Translations under genes and position numbers: made by a program
Shown here: in pieces, positions 13,030 to 23,900 of the stretch
Position numbering within the stretch: the first letter of the stretch is position 1
Layout of the letters: each line of letters begins with the position of its first letter
Notes under the pieces: generated by a model
Told to the model about the DNA's origin: nothing
Databases searched by the model: none
Seen by the model: only the letters and a program-made list of their open reading frames with translations
NCBI GenBank assembly: GCA_029449245.1
Contig: JANATF010000002.1
Coordinates: 806,001 to 870,000, forward strand
Length of the DNA: 64,000 bases
Reading direction: 5' to 3'
Origin: Mortierella alpina
Lineage: Eukaryota > Mortierellomycota > Mortierellomycetes > Mortierellales > Mortierellaceae

Positions 13030-13580
13030 ACATTTCGAGGATGATTTTTGAATGAGATTACAGTACCTGCCTTGTGGCAAGCGTTCATTGCTACTCTACT
13101 TTTGAATCCTTCGATGTCGGATCTTCCTATCATACCGGAGCAGAATTCAGAATTCAGTAAGCGTTGGATTTGTTCACCCACTGATAGCGAGGGTGCACTA
13201 AGATTAGACCGTCGTGAAAGAGGTTGGTTGTACCCTACTGAAATATTGTTGCAATAGTAGTTGAACTTAGTACGAGAGGATTTGAACCTGCTTAAGTGAG
13301 CAATGGCCCGAAGCGACGATCCATTGGATTGCGGTTGAACGTCTCTATGTCAGAATCCTTACTAGAACGCGACGATTACCGCCTTTTTTGACTTTTAATT
13401 GAATACGAATAGACCTCCGGGTCCTGAATCATATTACATGAGTGGTTTGTGAAGCGGAAAAATGATATTTTTAAATATTGAAAGAGAAATCCATTGCAGA
13501 CGAATTTAATTGAACGGGGTATTGTAAGCAGTGGAAACCCTCTGCTCCGTTGACCTGCTGAGATAAAGCCCATTGTTCAA
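13030..13580 (+). pseudogene. Decayed 28S (25S) rRNA 3'-end fragment
   Basis: The stretch follows the last ~550 bases of eukaryotic large-subunit rRNA in the right order. Anchors are CTTGTGGCAAGCGTTCATT (near 13071), CCTTCGATGTCGGATCTTCC (13109), GCGTTGGATT-TGTTCACCCA (13161), TTAGACCGTCGTGA (13204), TACCCTACTGA (13230), TTAGTACGAGAGGA (13267), GTCAGAATCC-TACTAGAACGCG (13349), ACGGGGTATTGTAAGCAGT (13514) and CTGCTGAGATAAAGCC (13556). Many substitutions and small indels separate the anchors, including in the normally invariant sequence just after AGTACGAGAGGA. It is therefore a dispersed rDNA relic, not a working rRNA gene. No ITS, 5.8S or 18S sequence is seen beside it. Confidence 0.85.
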
Positions 13581-14628
13581 CATCAATATCTCTTACTTCT
13601 TTCACTGTGGTATGAAATGCTATAGGGTCTCGTATTGAATGATGCAGTGCAAAAGCACGGATTTGCATCTCTCTTTCCTCATTAGCTTAGAGATTTTAAG
13701 TCGGTGCCTTGATCACATCCATGGTATGTTCCTAGGCTTTACTATACCGCTCCTCAAGCATGCACTGATGATTGGCCGAGTACATGAGATGGGTCTCGCT
13801 GGGGCTTTCAAGCTGCTGCACTCTGGCCATGGCGGAGCTACACGAGGATGTCCTTGATCCGATCCAATTCGAATAGAGGCAAGGATATAGTCGCTACATG
13901 TCTATAAAGAGGTTTCAAGATTTTATGGCTAGCCACACCTTCGTGGACGGCCATGTCCCCGACGGGCATGTCGGAGATAAATATATTACCATATTCGAGG
14001 GATCTGATAGGCATACAACGTCAACACTGATGCCATTGAGCCTAGCTTGAGGGGTTGATCATCAGCGAGAATGGCAAGTGGTACGAAGCGGGATGTCTGG
14101 TGTGCGGAATTTGCCTGCTAAATCCACACCCTGTTGGTCAAGAGTACAATTGGTCACGCCTCCGCCCACATCGTTCTGTAACTTTATAAAAAGAATAATA
14201 ATCGTGAAGATGTGTTCACAGGAGGCGCTTGAGCATTCTATGTATTGTAAAATAGATGTCAAATATAATCTGGCTGCAGATGTCACCAAAATCTCGTTGA
14301 ACCCAACTCGGGTCATTCCTCATCTGATTTCCTCAATCATCAAAGGTCTTTGTAGCAGGGGTCAGGTCAAGTAGGTGGAAGAGGAACGTTTGCAGTATGC
14401 TGACCTAGACTATATACGAGTACTGGGTACTTCTGTGACAACTGTTACAGCCTTCAGCCTTCCCCTAAGACCTAAGTGATGGACTTCATCCCTCAGTTGG
14501 TTAGAAGGGCATCAACACTCCTAGCAACATCAAGATCCGCGAGGTCTGTTATCTGAGCCTCGTTTTGGTGGAGTAAATCCGCGCACAATCGCTGGTAAGA
14601 TTTGATCAGACATGTTAAACAATCCTCG
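13581..14628. other. Intergenic, nothing recognised
   Basis: Only short ORFs of unconvincing composition occur here. A minus-strand 69-codon frame at 14493-14702 overlaps the end of the neighbouring gene in another frame. It has a helical composition and could be an alternative C-terminus of that gene. Confidence 0.3.
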
Positions 14629-15774
14629 TCACTTTGAAGCTCGGCATTCATGGCCGATGCTTTCGATTGGTGAAAGAAGGATCTCCCGTTCAGGCTCATC
14701 AATCAACTGTGATTCGTCACCTTCTTCAGAGATCGTTGGTATAGGGTCAGGCACTGTATCCTTCGTGTGAGATGCATCCAAGGTTGTCGATGTGTATGCT
14801 GGCGAATTGAACGGTGGTAGTGGCGATTCCAAATCCTTCAATCCCAGCGGCTCTGTTTGCATAGTAAGTCTGGGTGACCCAGTAAGTGTGCTGGTAGGTA
14901 TCACTATCAAGACATGTACAGGAGCCGACACAATATATCAATTGGCATCTTCGCCCCACATACATCTTCGAACATGCATGAGTATTGAGATGGATGAATA
15001 AAAACATACATTGGGCCATATTCGAGGTACGCCTAAGAGAATCTTCCGCATACGGTTCTGAAGCTTCGATCAACGAGCCAGCTGTCCTAATCGCTGAGAG
15101 ACGAGCTCGTTGATCTGTCCAATATGTCACTCCTTTGCCTGACTTCCATCGTTCAAATTCTTCCTTGCGTTCTTCTTTATCCATGTCTGTGCAACATCTT
15201 TCGATTACCCATCCGTATCGACGATGAGCCGTGAGCTTGTCCATAAGCTTGAAGGCTAGAAAAAACGATTCCGGCGATCTGCCCTCTGGCGTCTTGGCGG
15301 ACCTGTACCAATCATCTGCCAGCGCCGTGACACAGGACATCGCTAATTGTAGTCCGAAAAAAGGAACTTTCTGGTGAGAATGACACTGCTGAAAGCTAAG
15401 CCTGAACAATAAGACATAGTCAGGTAGACCTAAGATGAAAACTAGCACACGGGACCAAATGAACGTTTTCAACTCTGGGTAGGTGCCGCATGCCACTGGC
15501 AGAGACGCCAAAGAAGAAAAAACAATCCAAAGGCTAAGCGTGGTTTTTGGCTGAATGCGACAGTGAAAAATACCACTGCGCACAGAGCGTTATACATCAA
15601 GAAGCCCACTAGCATGCCGACTAGCGCACGGGACCAAATGAACGTTTCAACTCTGGGTAGGTGCCGCATGCCACTGGCAGAGACGCCAAAGAAGAAAAAC
15701 AGTCCAAAGGCTAAGCGTGGTTTTTGGCTGAATGCGACAGCGATAAAACACCACTGCGCACAGAGCGTCCGCAC
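14629..15774 (-). CDS. Multi-pass membrane protein of unknown family, with internal duplication
   Basis: Starts at 15774 (MRTLCAQWCF) and reads through several hydrophobic segments, including FGLFFFFGVSASG, TFIWSRALVGMLVGFLMY and a second copy TFIWSRVLVFILGLPDY. A soluble part follows with DDWYRSAKTPEGRSPESFF and RYGWVIERCC. After about 15020 a GTATGT donor suggests an intron, and an acidic proline/serine tail (TISEEGDESQLIDEPE) ends at 14629. Because the duplicated halves are out of frame with each other near 15480-15500, at least one more intron or a frameshift is needed. Exon borders are uncertain. The outline (hydrophobic bundle, then cytosolic tail) resembles a receptor-like membrane protein, but I do not recognise a family and assign no function. 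Confidence 0.45.
15441..15768. repeat. Imperfect tandem duplication, ~150-base units, period ~178
   Basis: Two copies, 15441-15590 and 15620-15768, share GGGACCAAATGAACGTTT, GGTGCCGCATGCCACTGGC, GGCTAAGCGTGGTTTTTGGC and ACTGCGCACAGAGCGT with a few substitutions and single-base indels. The copies duplicate one membrane-segment block of the minus-strand gene. The indels shift the reading frame between them. Confidence 0.85.
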
Positions 15775-16072
15775 ATGTCCAGCTTAATAAAAGCACTGAC
15801 ACGAAATCACACTGGGAGATGGGAAAAGAGCGCAGTAGAGTTGTGATTAAAACAGGCGTCGTGGGAGTGAGGATGAAGCTGCTGATGAAAATGTGAAAAG
15901 AGAGGAAAACGCGCGTTTATTAATACGTCGTTGATACCTGTACTACGCCACGCCTTTGTCTTCTTCACGTGCCCCACATCACACGGAGATCCATCGCTCG
16001 CCGTTGTCACCACCTCACCTCACATCGCCCATTTTTCAGTCAAATGCCCAAAAGATTCGCAGTAAGTTACGT
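15775..16072. other. Upstream region of the membrane-protein gene
   Basis: No gene seen. The stretch holds the putative 5' region of the minus-strand gene and leads into the repeat cluster. Confidence 0.3.
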
Positions 16073-16121
16073 GGACTTGTAATGCAATGCTCTGCATCGC
16101 TTTGCATTGCATTGCAAGTCC
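16073..16121. repeat. Inverted repeat, 18-base arms with 13-base loop
   Basis: GGACTTGTAATGCAATGC pairs with GCATTGCATTGCAAGTCC at 17 of 18 positions, around the loop TCTGCATCGCTTT. It sits directly left of the 226-base direct repeat. It may be a small hairpin element or part of a structured transcript; no function is claimed. Confidence 0.7.
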
Positions 16122-16143
16122 AGCAGGCATGAATAGGAAGGTC

Positions 16144-16569
16144 TTGACGGCTCCTTGAACATGCCTCTCATATGACGGGCGCGATAGTGTTCCTGCGAGT
16201 GGCCGTGTTCCGCCGACGGCATACTTGCTATGCAACCCTTGGGAAGTCTGTTTTTGCTAGGATTTCACTTGGGTGTCGACCTACATCATCATAGTCATGT
16301 ACCCCACCGATGGTCATGCTTAGCAGAGATTGGCCAGAGGTTTCCTATTCATGTGTTGACGAGGGAGTTTTGACGGCTCCTTGAACATGCCTCTCATCTG
16401 ACGGGCGCGATAGTGTTCCTGCGAGTGGCCGTGTTCCGCCGACGGCATGCTATGCAACCCTTGGGAAGTCTGCCTTTGCTAGGATTTCACTTGGGTGTCG
16501 ACCTACATCGCCATAGTCGAACTGTAGCCTACCTCTGGTCATGCTTAGCAGAGATTGGCCAGATGTTTC
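16144..16569. repeat. Direct repeat, two ~200-base units, period ~226
   Basis: Unit 1 (16144-16344) and unit 2 (16370-16569) share TTGACGGCTCCTTGAACATG, GACGGGCGCGATAGTGTTCC, GCTATGCAACCCTTGGGAAG, GGATTTCACTTGGGTGTCGA and GGTCATGCTTAGCAGAGATT. They differ by scattered substitutions and a 4-base indel. No coding sense is apparent. Confidence 0.85.
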
Positions 16570-16691
16570 TTTGGAGAATCGTCACACGTTTTCGCGATTT
16601 TTTTGTACCCTCCATGATATGTCCACTGCAACGTTTCCTCTCAAGTTGACGCGCACTACTTCTTTGTGACAATAGTTTCCCAACTCCATAG

Positions 16692-17064
16692 TAGGCTCGG
16701 TACCAGCTCAGAGTCGAAGAGTGCGCTCCCTAAGTGCACACCCGAAGTTTGTTGCCTTTTTAGGAGGCAACGCCATTCTTCTTCTCGTCAGGCTGGTATC
16801 AGAGTATGGGTCAAATGCAGGTATCTTTTTTCTTAAAGGGTAGCAGCGATTTTACAGGGCTCTAGCACGACGAAAAATTGGGAAAGCAAGGGGCACGAAT
16901 TTTTTACATGTGTCTAGTGCGACTAAAAAGATACCTGCATTTGACCCATACTCTGATACCAGCCTGACGAGAAGAAGAATGGCGTTGCCTCCTAAAAAAG
17001 GCAACAAACTTCGGGTGTGCACTAAGGGAGCGCACTCTTCGACTCTGAGCTGGTACCGAGCCTA
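16692..17064. mobile_element. MITE, 373 bases, long inverted repeats, 9-base target duplication
   Basis: Left arm 16692-16830 and right arm 16925-17064 are almost perfect reverse complements (139-140 bases, differing by one substitution and a T-run length). Both outer ends read TAGGCTCGGTACC. The element is flanked by exact copies of ACTCCATAG at 16683-16691 and 17065-17073. The 94-base centre has no ORF. Long terminal repeats with a 9-base target duplication fit a non-autonomous Mutator-like element. An 8-base (hAT-like) reading would need different ends. High arm identity suggests recent insertion or gene conversion. Confidence 0.9.
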
Positions 17065-17073
17065 ACTCCATAG

Positions 17074-18542
17074 CACGATCGAGTGACCTGGCCGATAGAG
17101 CTTCGATTGGAGTGACACCCTTTTCCTCAAAAGAGGTAGAAAGACGGATTGAACTGAGGATGAGAACTACAATTGCTGTGGACCGTCCCTGATTGTCACT
17201 TTTTTGTTGATCACACTTTCAGAAATGATCATACATAGCGAGCATCCTGCCCTTTTCAACCGCATTTCGTATTTCGGAACCAAGCAAGGAGTGTAAAGTA
17301 TTAAAAGTAATCAAGCCCTATTAAGATAAAGTTGAAGCTGTGAGAGAGCGCCGCAAGACGGCGTGCGCGGGTTTATGGGATCGTTGGGTCTAAAAGAGTG
17401 CAAGGATCTATTTTTCGTCTTGCGGCTGAAAATATCTCTTCTTACAAAAAAAACCTTCAATGGCTCCTCGATGAATGGTGATCAGTGAGGGAGGAGTATT
17501 ATTCACAATGTTGGAGGGAGAGGGGGGTGCAGTGTATGGGAGCGGGAGCGGCCAAGATACATAATGGAAGTACGCCGCAAAGAATTTATTGCACATAGGA
17601 AAAGGAAAATTGATTCCTCTCCTAAAGCTGAGGTTGATGGTCGTAGCGATGTGCCTCTGCCTCACAACATTGTACCTCCACATCGAATGCGATACTCATT
17701 ATTGCACTGCATTCAAAACAAGCCGCATGAGCGCCAGTCTTGCCGCATGGAGGGCTACCCTGTTGCCAAAGTGCGCTATGGGAGGACGACGCAAGAGAAC
17801 TTGAGAGGGGATGAAAGATAGCGAAATGTGATCCTCGTGTTGTGATGGTTCCCATACAGTTAAAGCCCTTCTCCGGACCTGTGTGACCTGACACGGTTGC
17901 CTCTCTTTTCGAACCACGAAGAGTGAGAGCTGTATGCGAGCGGAAAAGGGTATGGTGGAGATGAGACGAGAGACGCGACAAGAGAGGATGTTGAATTGGC
18001 GTGCCTATGTGGAAGGCGACAGCATCGCCCATAGTGTAGCGCGAGCAATATTCTCATGGGCTGGAGGGACAGGCGCATGGGTGAAAGGGCGTGCATGTCC
18101 GTAGTAGAATTTTTTACGTCCTCCTACAATAATGCTCTAGAGGAAAGAAGATACCTTAGCCCACACTATGTGTGTAGCTTAGGATATATATCGTTAGTTG
18201 TTTCAATGTCTAACAGAACACTGTCTGCAGACCATCGTGTGTGCACCTAGCCCTTGTGTTCGGGCGCTACTCATTTTCTTCTCGATCCTTTGACGAGGTA
18301 CACAAGCAATATGCTTGACTGCTGAACAATGCTATTATCAACACCGAATGCATCACTTTTTTCTTTCTCGCTCCTTTTTCGGAATTGTCGACGATTACGC
18401 CTTCGTGGGCAGAGGTATCTTGAGATTGGCGAAAGAGGTTAGCATCTGTCACCAGGGTCACCGAGTGGCGAGAGCCCCAACCAGCGCGCAAACATTTCTT
18501 TGTCAAGCGTTCCTTTGGACGTGAAGTGGCGAGGAAGAGAGG
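17074..18542. other. Long intergenic region, no gene recognised
   Basis: Several ORFs of 60-140 codons occur on both strands, but none has recognisable motifs or a consistent splice pattern. The right end is the promoter region of the secreted-protein gene at 18650. Confidence 0.35.
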
Positions 18543-18550
18543 TATAAAAA
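18543..18550 (+). promoter_or_regulatory. TATA box of the secreted-protein gene
   Basis: TATAAAAA lies 107 bases before the ATG at 18650, followed by a pyrimidine-rich leader with CACAACATATCTCAACC. This arrangement is typical of strongly expressed fungal genes. Confidence 0.65.
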
Positions 18551-18649
18551 GGTCGTGTCAATCGTCTCCATCCCACAACATATCTCAACCTTTTCCACTC
18601 AATAGCTCCAATCTCTCTCTTACGCCTGCACCATCCCACCATTACAAAC

Positions 18650-19661
18650 ATGCAGATCAAGGTCCTTCCCGTCCTAGTTCTCAGTGCCGCCATGATCCAA
18701 GTCTCGCATGCCGGCACGTTCACGGACGTCTTCTCCTTCTTGTCTTCGGTCTTCAAGACAGCCACTGGTTTTCGGATCTCATCCATCCTGTACCCTCCGG
18801 TAATGTGCGACTCTGGGCCCAGCACGGCAACATGGAGGGTGCCCGCGACGGCTATGCTGCCTCAGGTGACGTCTTTGACAGCAACTTCAAATCCTGGGCT
18901 CCTACCCTACCATCCAAAAGTTGGGCTCAGATGAGTACTCCTACGGCGACATGAAGGTTCGCGCGAATCCTTTCACGGCCCGTGTCTATAATAATGGCAA
19001 TGGGGATACGTGCCTGGGTCAAATCCGCCTCCTCTACAACTCGAACGGTGGTTCGCAGGATGCTCATTTCAGCGCTCTTATTCCTGGCGACAATCTCAGA
19101 TCATGCGGCCAGCTCTATGGACCTTCACAGACGGTGGTCCGGGTCGGCAACGATGAGATGCTGAGTAGCTGTGTTTGGCTCGGCGCTCGTTTTGGTGGTA
19201 ATAAGAACATCGCGCAAGGGTTCTTTGTTGACCTGAACGCCTTTGGCATGTATGCTGAGAAGGGTTGGAACAACTGCGGCCTCTTCCAGTACTTCAAGTC
19301 TGACGGAAACAAGAAGCGTGCCGACGAAGGCAATGATCACGATCACGCCGTTGCTGCTTCTGTCGCCAAAGCTGCCATGATCGAGCGAGTCCATGCCAAG
19401 GTAGCTACTAAGGCTGTCTTCGTCGGCGACGACTACATCAGTGCCCACTGCGAGGATGCCAACCTGCTGTCAAGCGACCTCTATGGAGACCAGCTCTATT
19501 GCCATGCTAAGGAGCACCGCATCTCACGTCATGGCGGAGTGAAGCATGCCGAAGCCCATGTCGCCTTCGCTCGCCTATCGCGCAAGCAGCTGGTCGGCAA
19601 CTGGAACCACACTTTGGCCCTTCCTGTAAATCGCGGTGTCAACCAGACCCTCCATAACTAG
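18650..19661 (+). CDS. Secreted cysteine-containing protein of unknown family
   Basis: ATG 18650 gives a signal peptide (MQIKVLPVLVLSAAMIQVSHA). With an intron at 18800-18881 (GTAATG donor, TTTGACAG acceptor) the frame continues to the stop at 19661, giving 309 residues. The body carries QKLGSDEYSYGDMKVRANP, GDTCLGQIRLLYN, LRSCGQLYG, SSCVWLGARFGG and NNCGLFQYF, so four cysteines fall in the central part and two more near ISAHCED and LYCHAKEH. A basic KKR site (near 19312) could be a Kex2-type cleavage point. I know no family for it. The proposed intron is itself open in a third frame with coding-like codons (SGNVRLWAQHGNMEGARDGY), so two single-base deletions in a pseudogene, or assembly errors, are an alternative to the intron. 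Confidence 0.7.
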
Positions 19662-20925
19662 ATCTTTTCCGTTTCTTCCTACAAGAGTGCCCCTCTTTAC
19701 AAGATCGATCAAGTCGTTGTTTTCTTCAAAGTGCCATCCTTGCTTTCACACCTTGCCCTGTCTTGAGTTCAGTGGAGGATGCGGTCTGCGATAGGGTTCA
19801 TCTTCGGTGACGTAATGTGGGCGAGATTCCATGATTTCCCTAGCGCTGGGAGCAGAGCGAAATCTTCGCTCGGAGGAGTCGCTCGCTCAAGGAAGCAACT
19901 CACTTTTTTTTTTTGGCTGCTCGCTCTGTCACATGATCGTAGTATTGTGGTGGGGGAAGTTCGAGGGGGTGTCGTAGAATCGTGGGAGGGCGAGGGCAGT
20001 CCGCTCATAGTGGTCGCCTCGTCTCGCGAGTTTGGGTTCATAGTGGTTCTCGATGGTTATTTTCTCAGATAGTTTGGGTGGCCCTTCTAGTAAAGTGTTC
20101 TCTCTGTATGGAGCGCAAGTCGGTTGATAAGAAGGCCTTTATGTATGCGTGGTACTGTCTAAGCTCTCCCAGCACGTTCCTACCTGTATGGAGCGCAAGT
20201 CGGTTGATAAGAAGGCAACTTTCTCTAGCTCCCACAGGCTCACTACTGCTTTATACTAAGCCTAAGTTAAGGGTGCCGCGTCACGGCACCACAGTATACA
20301 CCCGCATGGAGTTGTTCCGTGGGCACATCAGGGTCCTCGCTGGTATAGGAGACATGGAAATATGAAAGATGAAAGACGTTGAAAGATCTGGAAACTAGCA
20401 AAGTATATAAACATTGCTGCGGTGTGAATGAAGGGAGATGATATATTTTTGGGGCGCAAGAGCCAAACTACCATCCACACAGCGTTTGTTTGATCAGTTG
20501 AAGGGTGATTCGTATCCCTCGTTTCTCTTCTGCGTTCTCTTCCTCCCACAGCTCTCATGTTCTTTGACAACTTCTCTCTCGACTACTCTCTCTCTCTTTC
20601 GTCTCCTCTCTTCTCTTGTGCCCACACTTTCGTCTACAGTTTCTACCGCGACCACTCTCATCCGATTTTCTTGCCGCTACCTGTCTTTTTATTCTCGGTC
20701 CCTCGTCTGCCTTTCCGTTACTCTCGTTCTTGCACTCTTCCACCGCATTTCTCGTCTCGCTGCCCTATTTTCCCCCCGAACCTTGCTATTCACGCCCGCC
20801 ACTTCTTGCGTCGTCTCTTTACTTCTCATCTGTCACGCTCAACCTTCAGACTCGTTCTCTTCTCTTCTCTTTCACTCCTCTTTGCTCGACTCTGTCATCT
20901 TCGATTAGTTTTCTTTTTTTACAAG
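19662..20925. other. Intergenic region and 5' leader of the FEN1-Fanzor gene
   Basis: Contains a 33-base direct repeat (20104-20136 and 20184-20216), a TATATAAA at 20404-20411, and a long CT-rich stretch (20515-20900) that probably belongs to the 5' UTR. The frame is open upstream of ATG 20926, but the translation there is serine/leucine-rich low complexity from the CT tract, so the upstream ATG is not used. Confidence 0.5.
20104..20216. repeat. 33-base direct repeat, spacing 80
   Basis: CTGTATGGAGCGCAAGTCGG plus the following 13 bases occurs identically at 20104 and 20184. The intervening 47 bases are unrelated to the repeat. Confidence 0.85.
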
Positions 20926-23900
20926 ATGGGCATTGCGAAATTCGGCGAGTTCAAAAAAAGACAGAAGCTCGAGGGCAGGAGTATAACCTCCGAGGAGGCG
21001 TCGCAGTTCCATACTCATGTCGACTTCGGTTATTACTTCCACCGCGCTCGCCAAAAGTTGGTCGCGTTTGACTATAAAGTTGCCCGAATGTCACTCGCAG
21101 CACCTGAAGAGCAGACCACGATCCTGTACACAACGCCCACCTTTGGCCTCACGACTGCTCAACAGGAACGTGACAACGCCGGCTCAGACATTGCGCATAT
21201 GGTTGACTACGACCTTCGACGCCTCGGGTTTGAGCCCGCGACAACAACCATACACCTTGATGGATCCAGAACTATGGAAAAGGCCAAGGCACGACAGGAG
21301 CGAAATAAGGTCGCCCGTGAAAAGCGAAGGAAAGCCGTGGAGCTGCTGGAACAGTGCGAGGAGAGGGCATCAAATGGAGTTGCAACCAAAACAAAAGCTT
21401 TTTATCGCCTTCTTCACGACATTCGGTTTATGAGCACCGAAGAACGCAACTCGACTCAAGCAGGACTACAGCAACTGGGTTGGTCGGCGCACATTTGCGT
21501 TGGTGAAGCGGATGTCTGCATAGCGAGGCATGCTTCGGCTGCTGACCCCGTCCCAGCCTCGAACATGGCCGTCCTAGCACGCGACTCAGACATGGTCTTT
21601 CATCGCCCAGTCCAAAACGTCTTGTTTCCGAGCAAAGGGGGGCTCGAGCTCATCTCCAGAGACCAGGTGCTCAAGGCGTTCGAGGTCGATGAGGACCAGC
21701 TACAACTTCTCGCAATAGTGTCCACCTCGGACTACCAAAAGGCCAAGACAGGCTATGGATTAGTCAGGAATCAGAAAACAATCAAGGGCATAACATCGCA
21801 ACCTGGTCCGGATCGGCTAAGGCACATGTTCACCGCGTATTGCAACAAGGTTGGATGTCCCGACTTGACAGCAGCAGCATGGACTATTTTTGTGGAGCGA
21901 CAAGAACATCTTGTTGGTGAGAGCGCAACCGAAGAAAGTTCTGATAGGCACGACGACCATGCCAAGCTCATAATACGCATGTGGCAGGCCAGGGATCTGT
22001 ACCTTGCAAGACGTCCAAGGTAACTTGCATTATTATTATTATTTTTTTTTTCCTTCAACATCAGCTAACACGTATTTTGATCACACACACATCAGAGCTG
22101 ATGTTCCTCGCGTGAGACGATCCAGGCGCCGCAAGAAGTATGGAGTTCGACACGTTACATGGTCAGCGGAACTCAGAGGCCCACCAGCAGTGCCCGTGCG
22201 ACGCAAGAGGCTAGCCGAGGACCTGCCCAAGGGAGATGAGAGAGTTGTCCGAGCGAGACTGTCATCTCAGTCTAGGCGTAAAGAGGACTATGGCCTTGAA
22301 GGTTTGTGCACCTTTTATCACTGTCGCTGGCTGCCGTAACATGCGACCACTATCAGCAATTATTAATCCTCATAATCCTATAGCGTCGCTCTCGCAGAAG
22401 GACTGCATTCATGTGCATGACTTGGAGCGGGGGGCCATAAGCCGTAGCACCGACCAGCAAGCCCCAGTCGCACAGGACGAGGAGATGGAGCAGGACGCCA
22501 TTAGCCGTAGCACCGACCAGCAAGCCTTAATTGCTCAGAGCGAGGACATGGAGCAGGACGCCATGAGTGACCAACCGCATCAGAGCATGGATACTTTACT
22601 GCACGAAGTTGTACGCGAAATCCTGGAGTCTCTTCCGGAAGAGACCGTTCCTCCGCAAATGGACACCCTCGTAGATGCAACAGTGCAAGAACTTCTCAGC
22701 TCCATACAAGAAGACTCGTACGATCAGCTCATGCATGCTCCATCAGACGAAACTCTCTGCGAACTCCTCGATGCTCCCCAGAGAGAGTCCGTACTTACTC
22801 CGGTCCCTGTTCTCAGGCAGCCCAAGAAACCCCAGACAGTTTGGCAGAGCCTCGAGTGTCACTGTGCCATGGCTACAGAAGAACTGGGGTCACTGGCAGG
22901 GCTATTAAGGAAGAATCTCGAGCCGCGAGTTAGAGAGCGTTCAAGACAGCTCGAAGATGAAGTTCACAAGGCGCTGCTAGGATTATCAGCCTCATGTCGC
23001 AAATTTGCGCAAGCGGCGCACGGCCAGGACATCCAGTCAATCCAGAGGGCGGCTGTCGCTGCAAAAGACGAGGTGAATTCGGCCAAGGCCGCATACACTC
23101 GCGCCGTTCAGGAGCTTGAGGTTTACGGTGAAGTCCAAGCTATTGTCGACAATACTATCAGCTATCTTCGGTCGATTGTCGGAGGCTTGTCGGAGAGAAT
23201 CAGATGGGTTCATTTTGCTCTCTGCCTCTTCGTCGCAGAAAACGTCTGGAGACCTAACAGAGGTGGTGATATGGACGAGGACCTTCGAGCAATACTGGAC
23301 CCCAAACGTTCAGTGTGTATCGCACATTGGACAGGGAAGTATCTAGAAGGATCGGAGGCAAACCTACGTCAAGGCCCGAGGAGGGGCACCGGGGACAGAG
23401 AAAGGATCGTAAGGATCGCACAAACCGCCGCCCAGATGCTCAGGGAATGTTGTCCTGGCCGATACCTGCCAGAGATCGGTCATGGTCTCGCAACTCTGTC
23501 GTACAGGGTTACCCATGACATCTCCAGGCAGTTTGCGGAGTTTTTTACGACCAGTCTGTCTGCCCTCATGGCAGAGGTAAGCGTGGCAATCGAATTTGTA
23601 TGGCATAGTTTTGTGTGCTGTTCCTGAAATTTAACGGCACTGTCGCTTTGGTCCACGGCAATATTAGATGAAGATCAAAGAGCAAGATCTTCACGGCAAT
23701 AATGCTATCATCCAATACGTGCGACTGAACGAGGGACGTCCCGCATCGGAGAGGTGGTCATTTTTTTCTCGACCGAATCTTGGAGACCGCTTCATTAATT
23801 TTTCGAGCGACGGCCTCCGACAAGCACTGTTGGCCTCCTCCAGTCCCGTCTGCAAGGTTATGGAGGATATTTTCACCGCCCATGAGGATCTCGTGTTTGA

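Noticed and set aside
16692-17064. Large inverted repeat as a transcription terminator or assembly palindrome
   Set aside because: Exact 9-base direct repeats flank the ends and the centre is unique sequence, which fits a transposon insertion.
20557-20925. Upstream extension of the FEN1-Fanzor protein
   Set aside because: The translation is serine/leucine low complexity from a CT tract, and MGI at 20926 is the conserved start of the FEN1 family.
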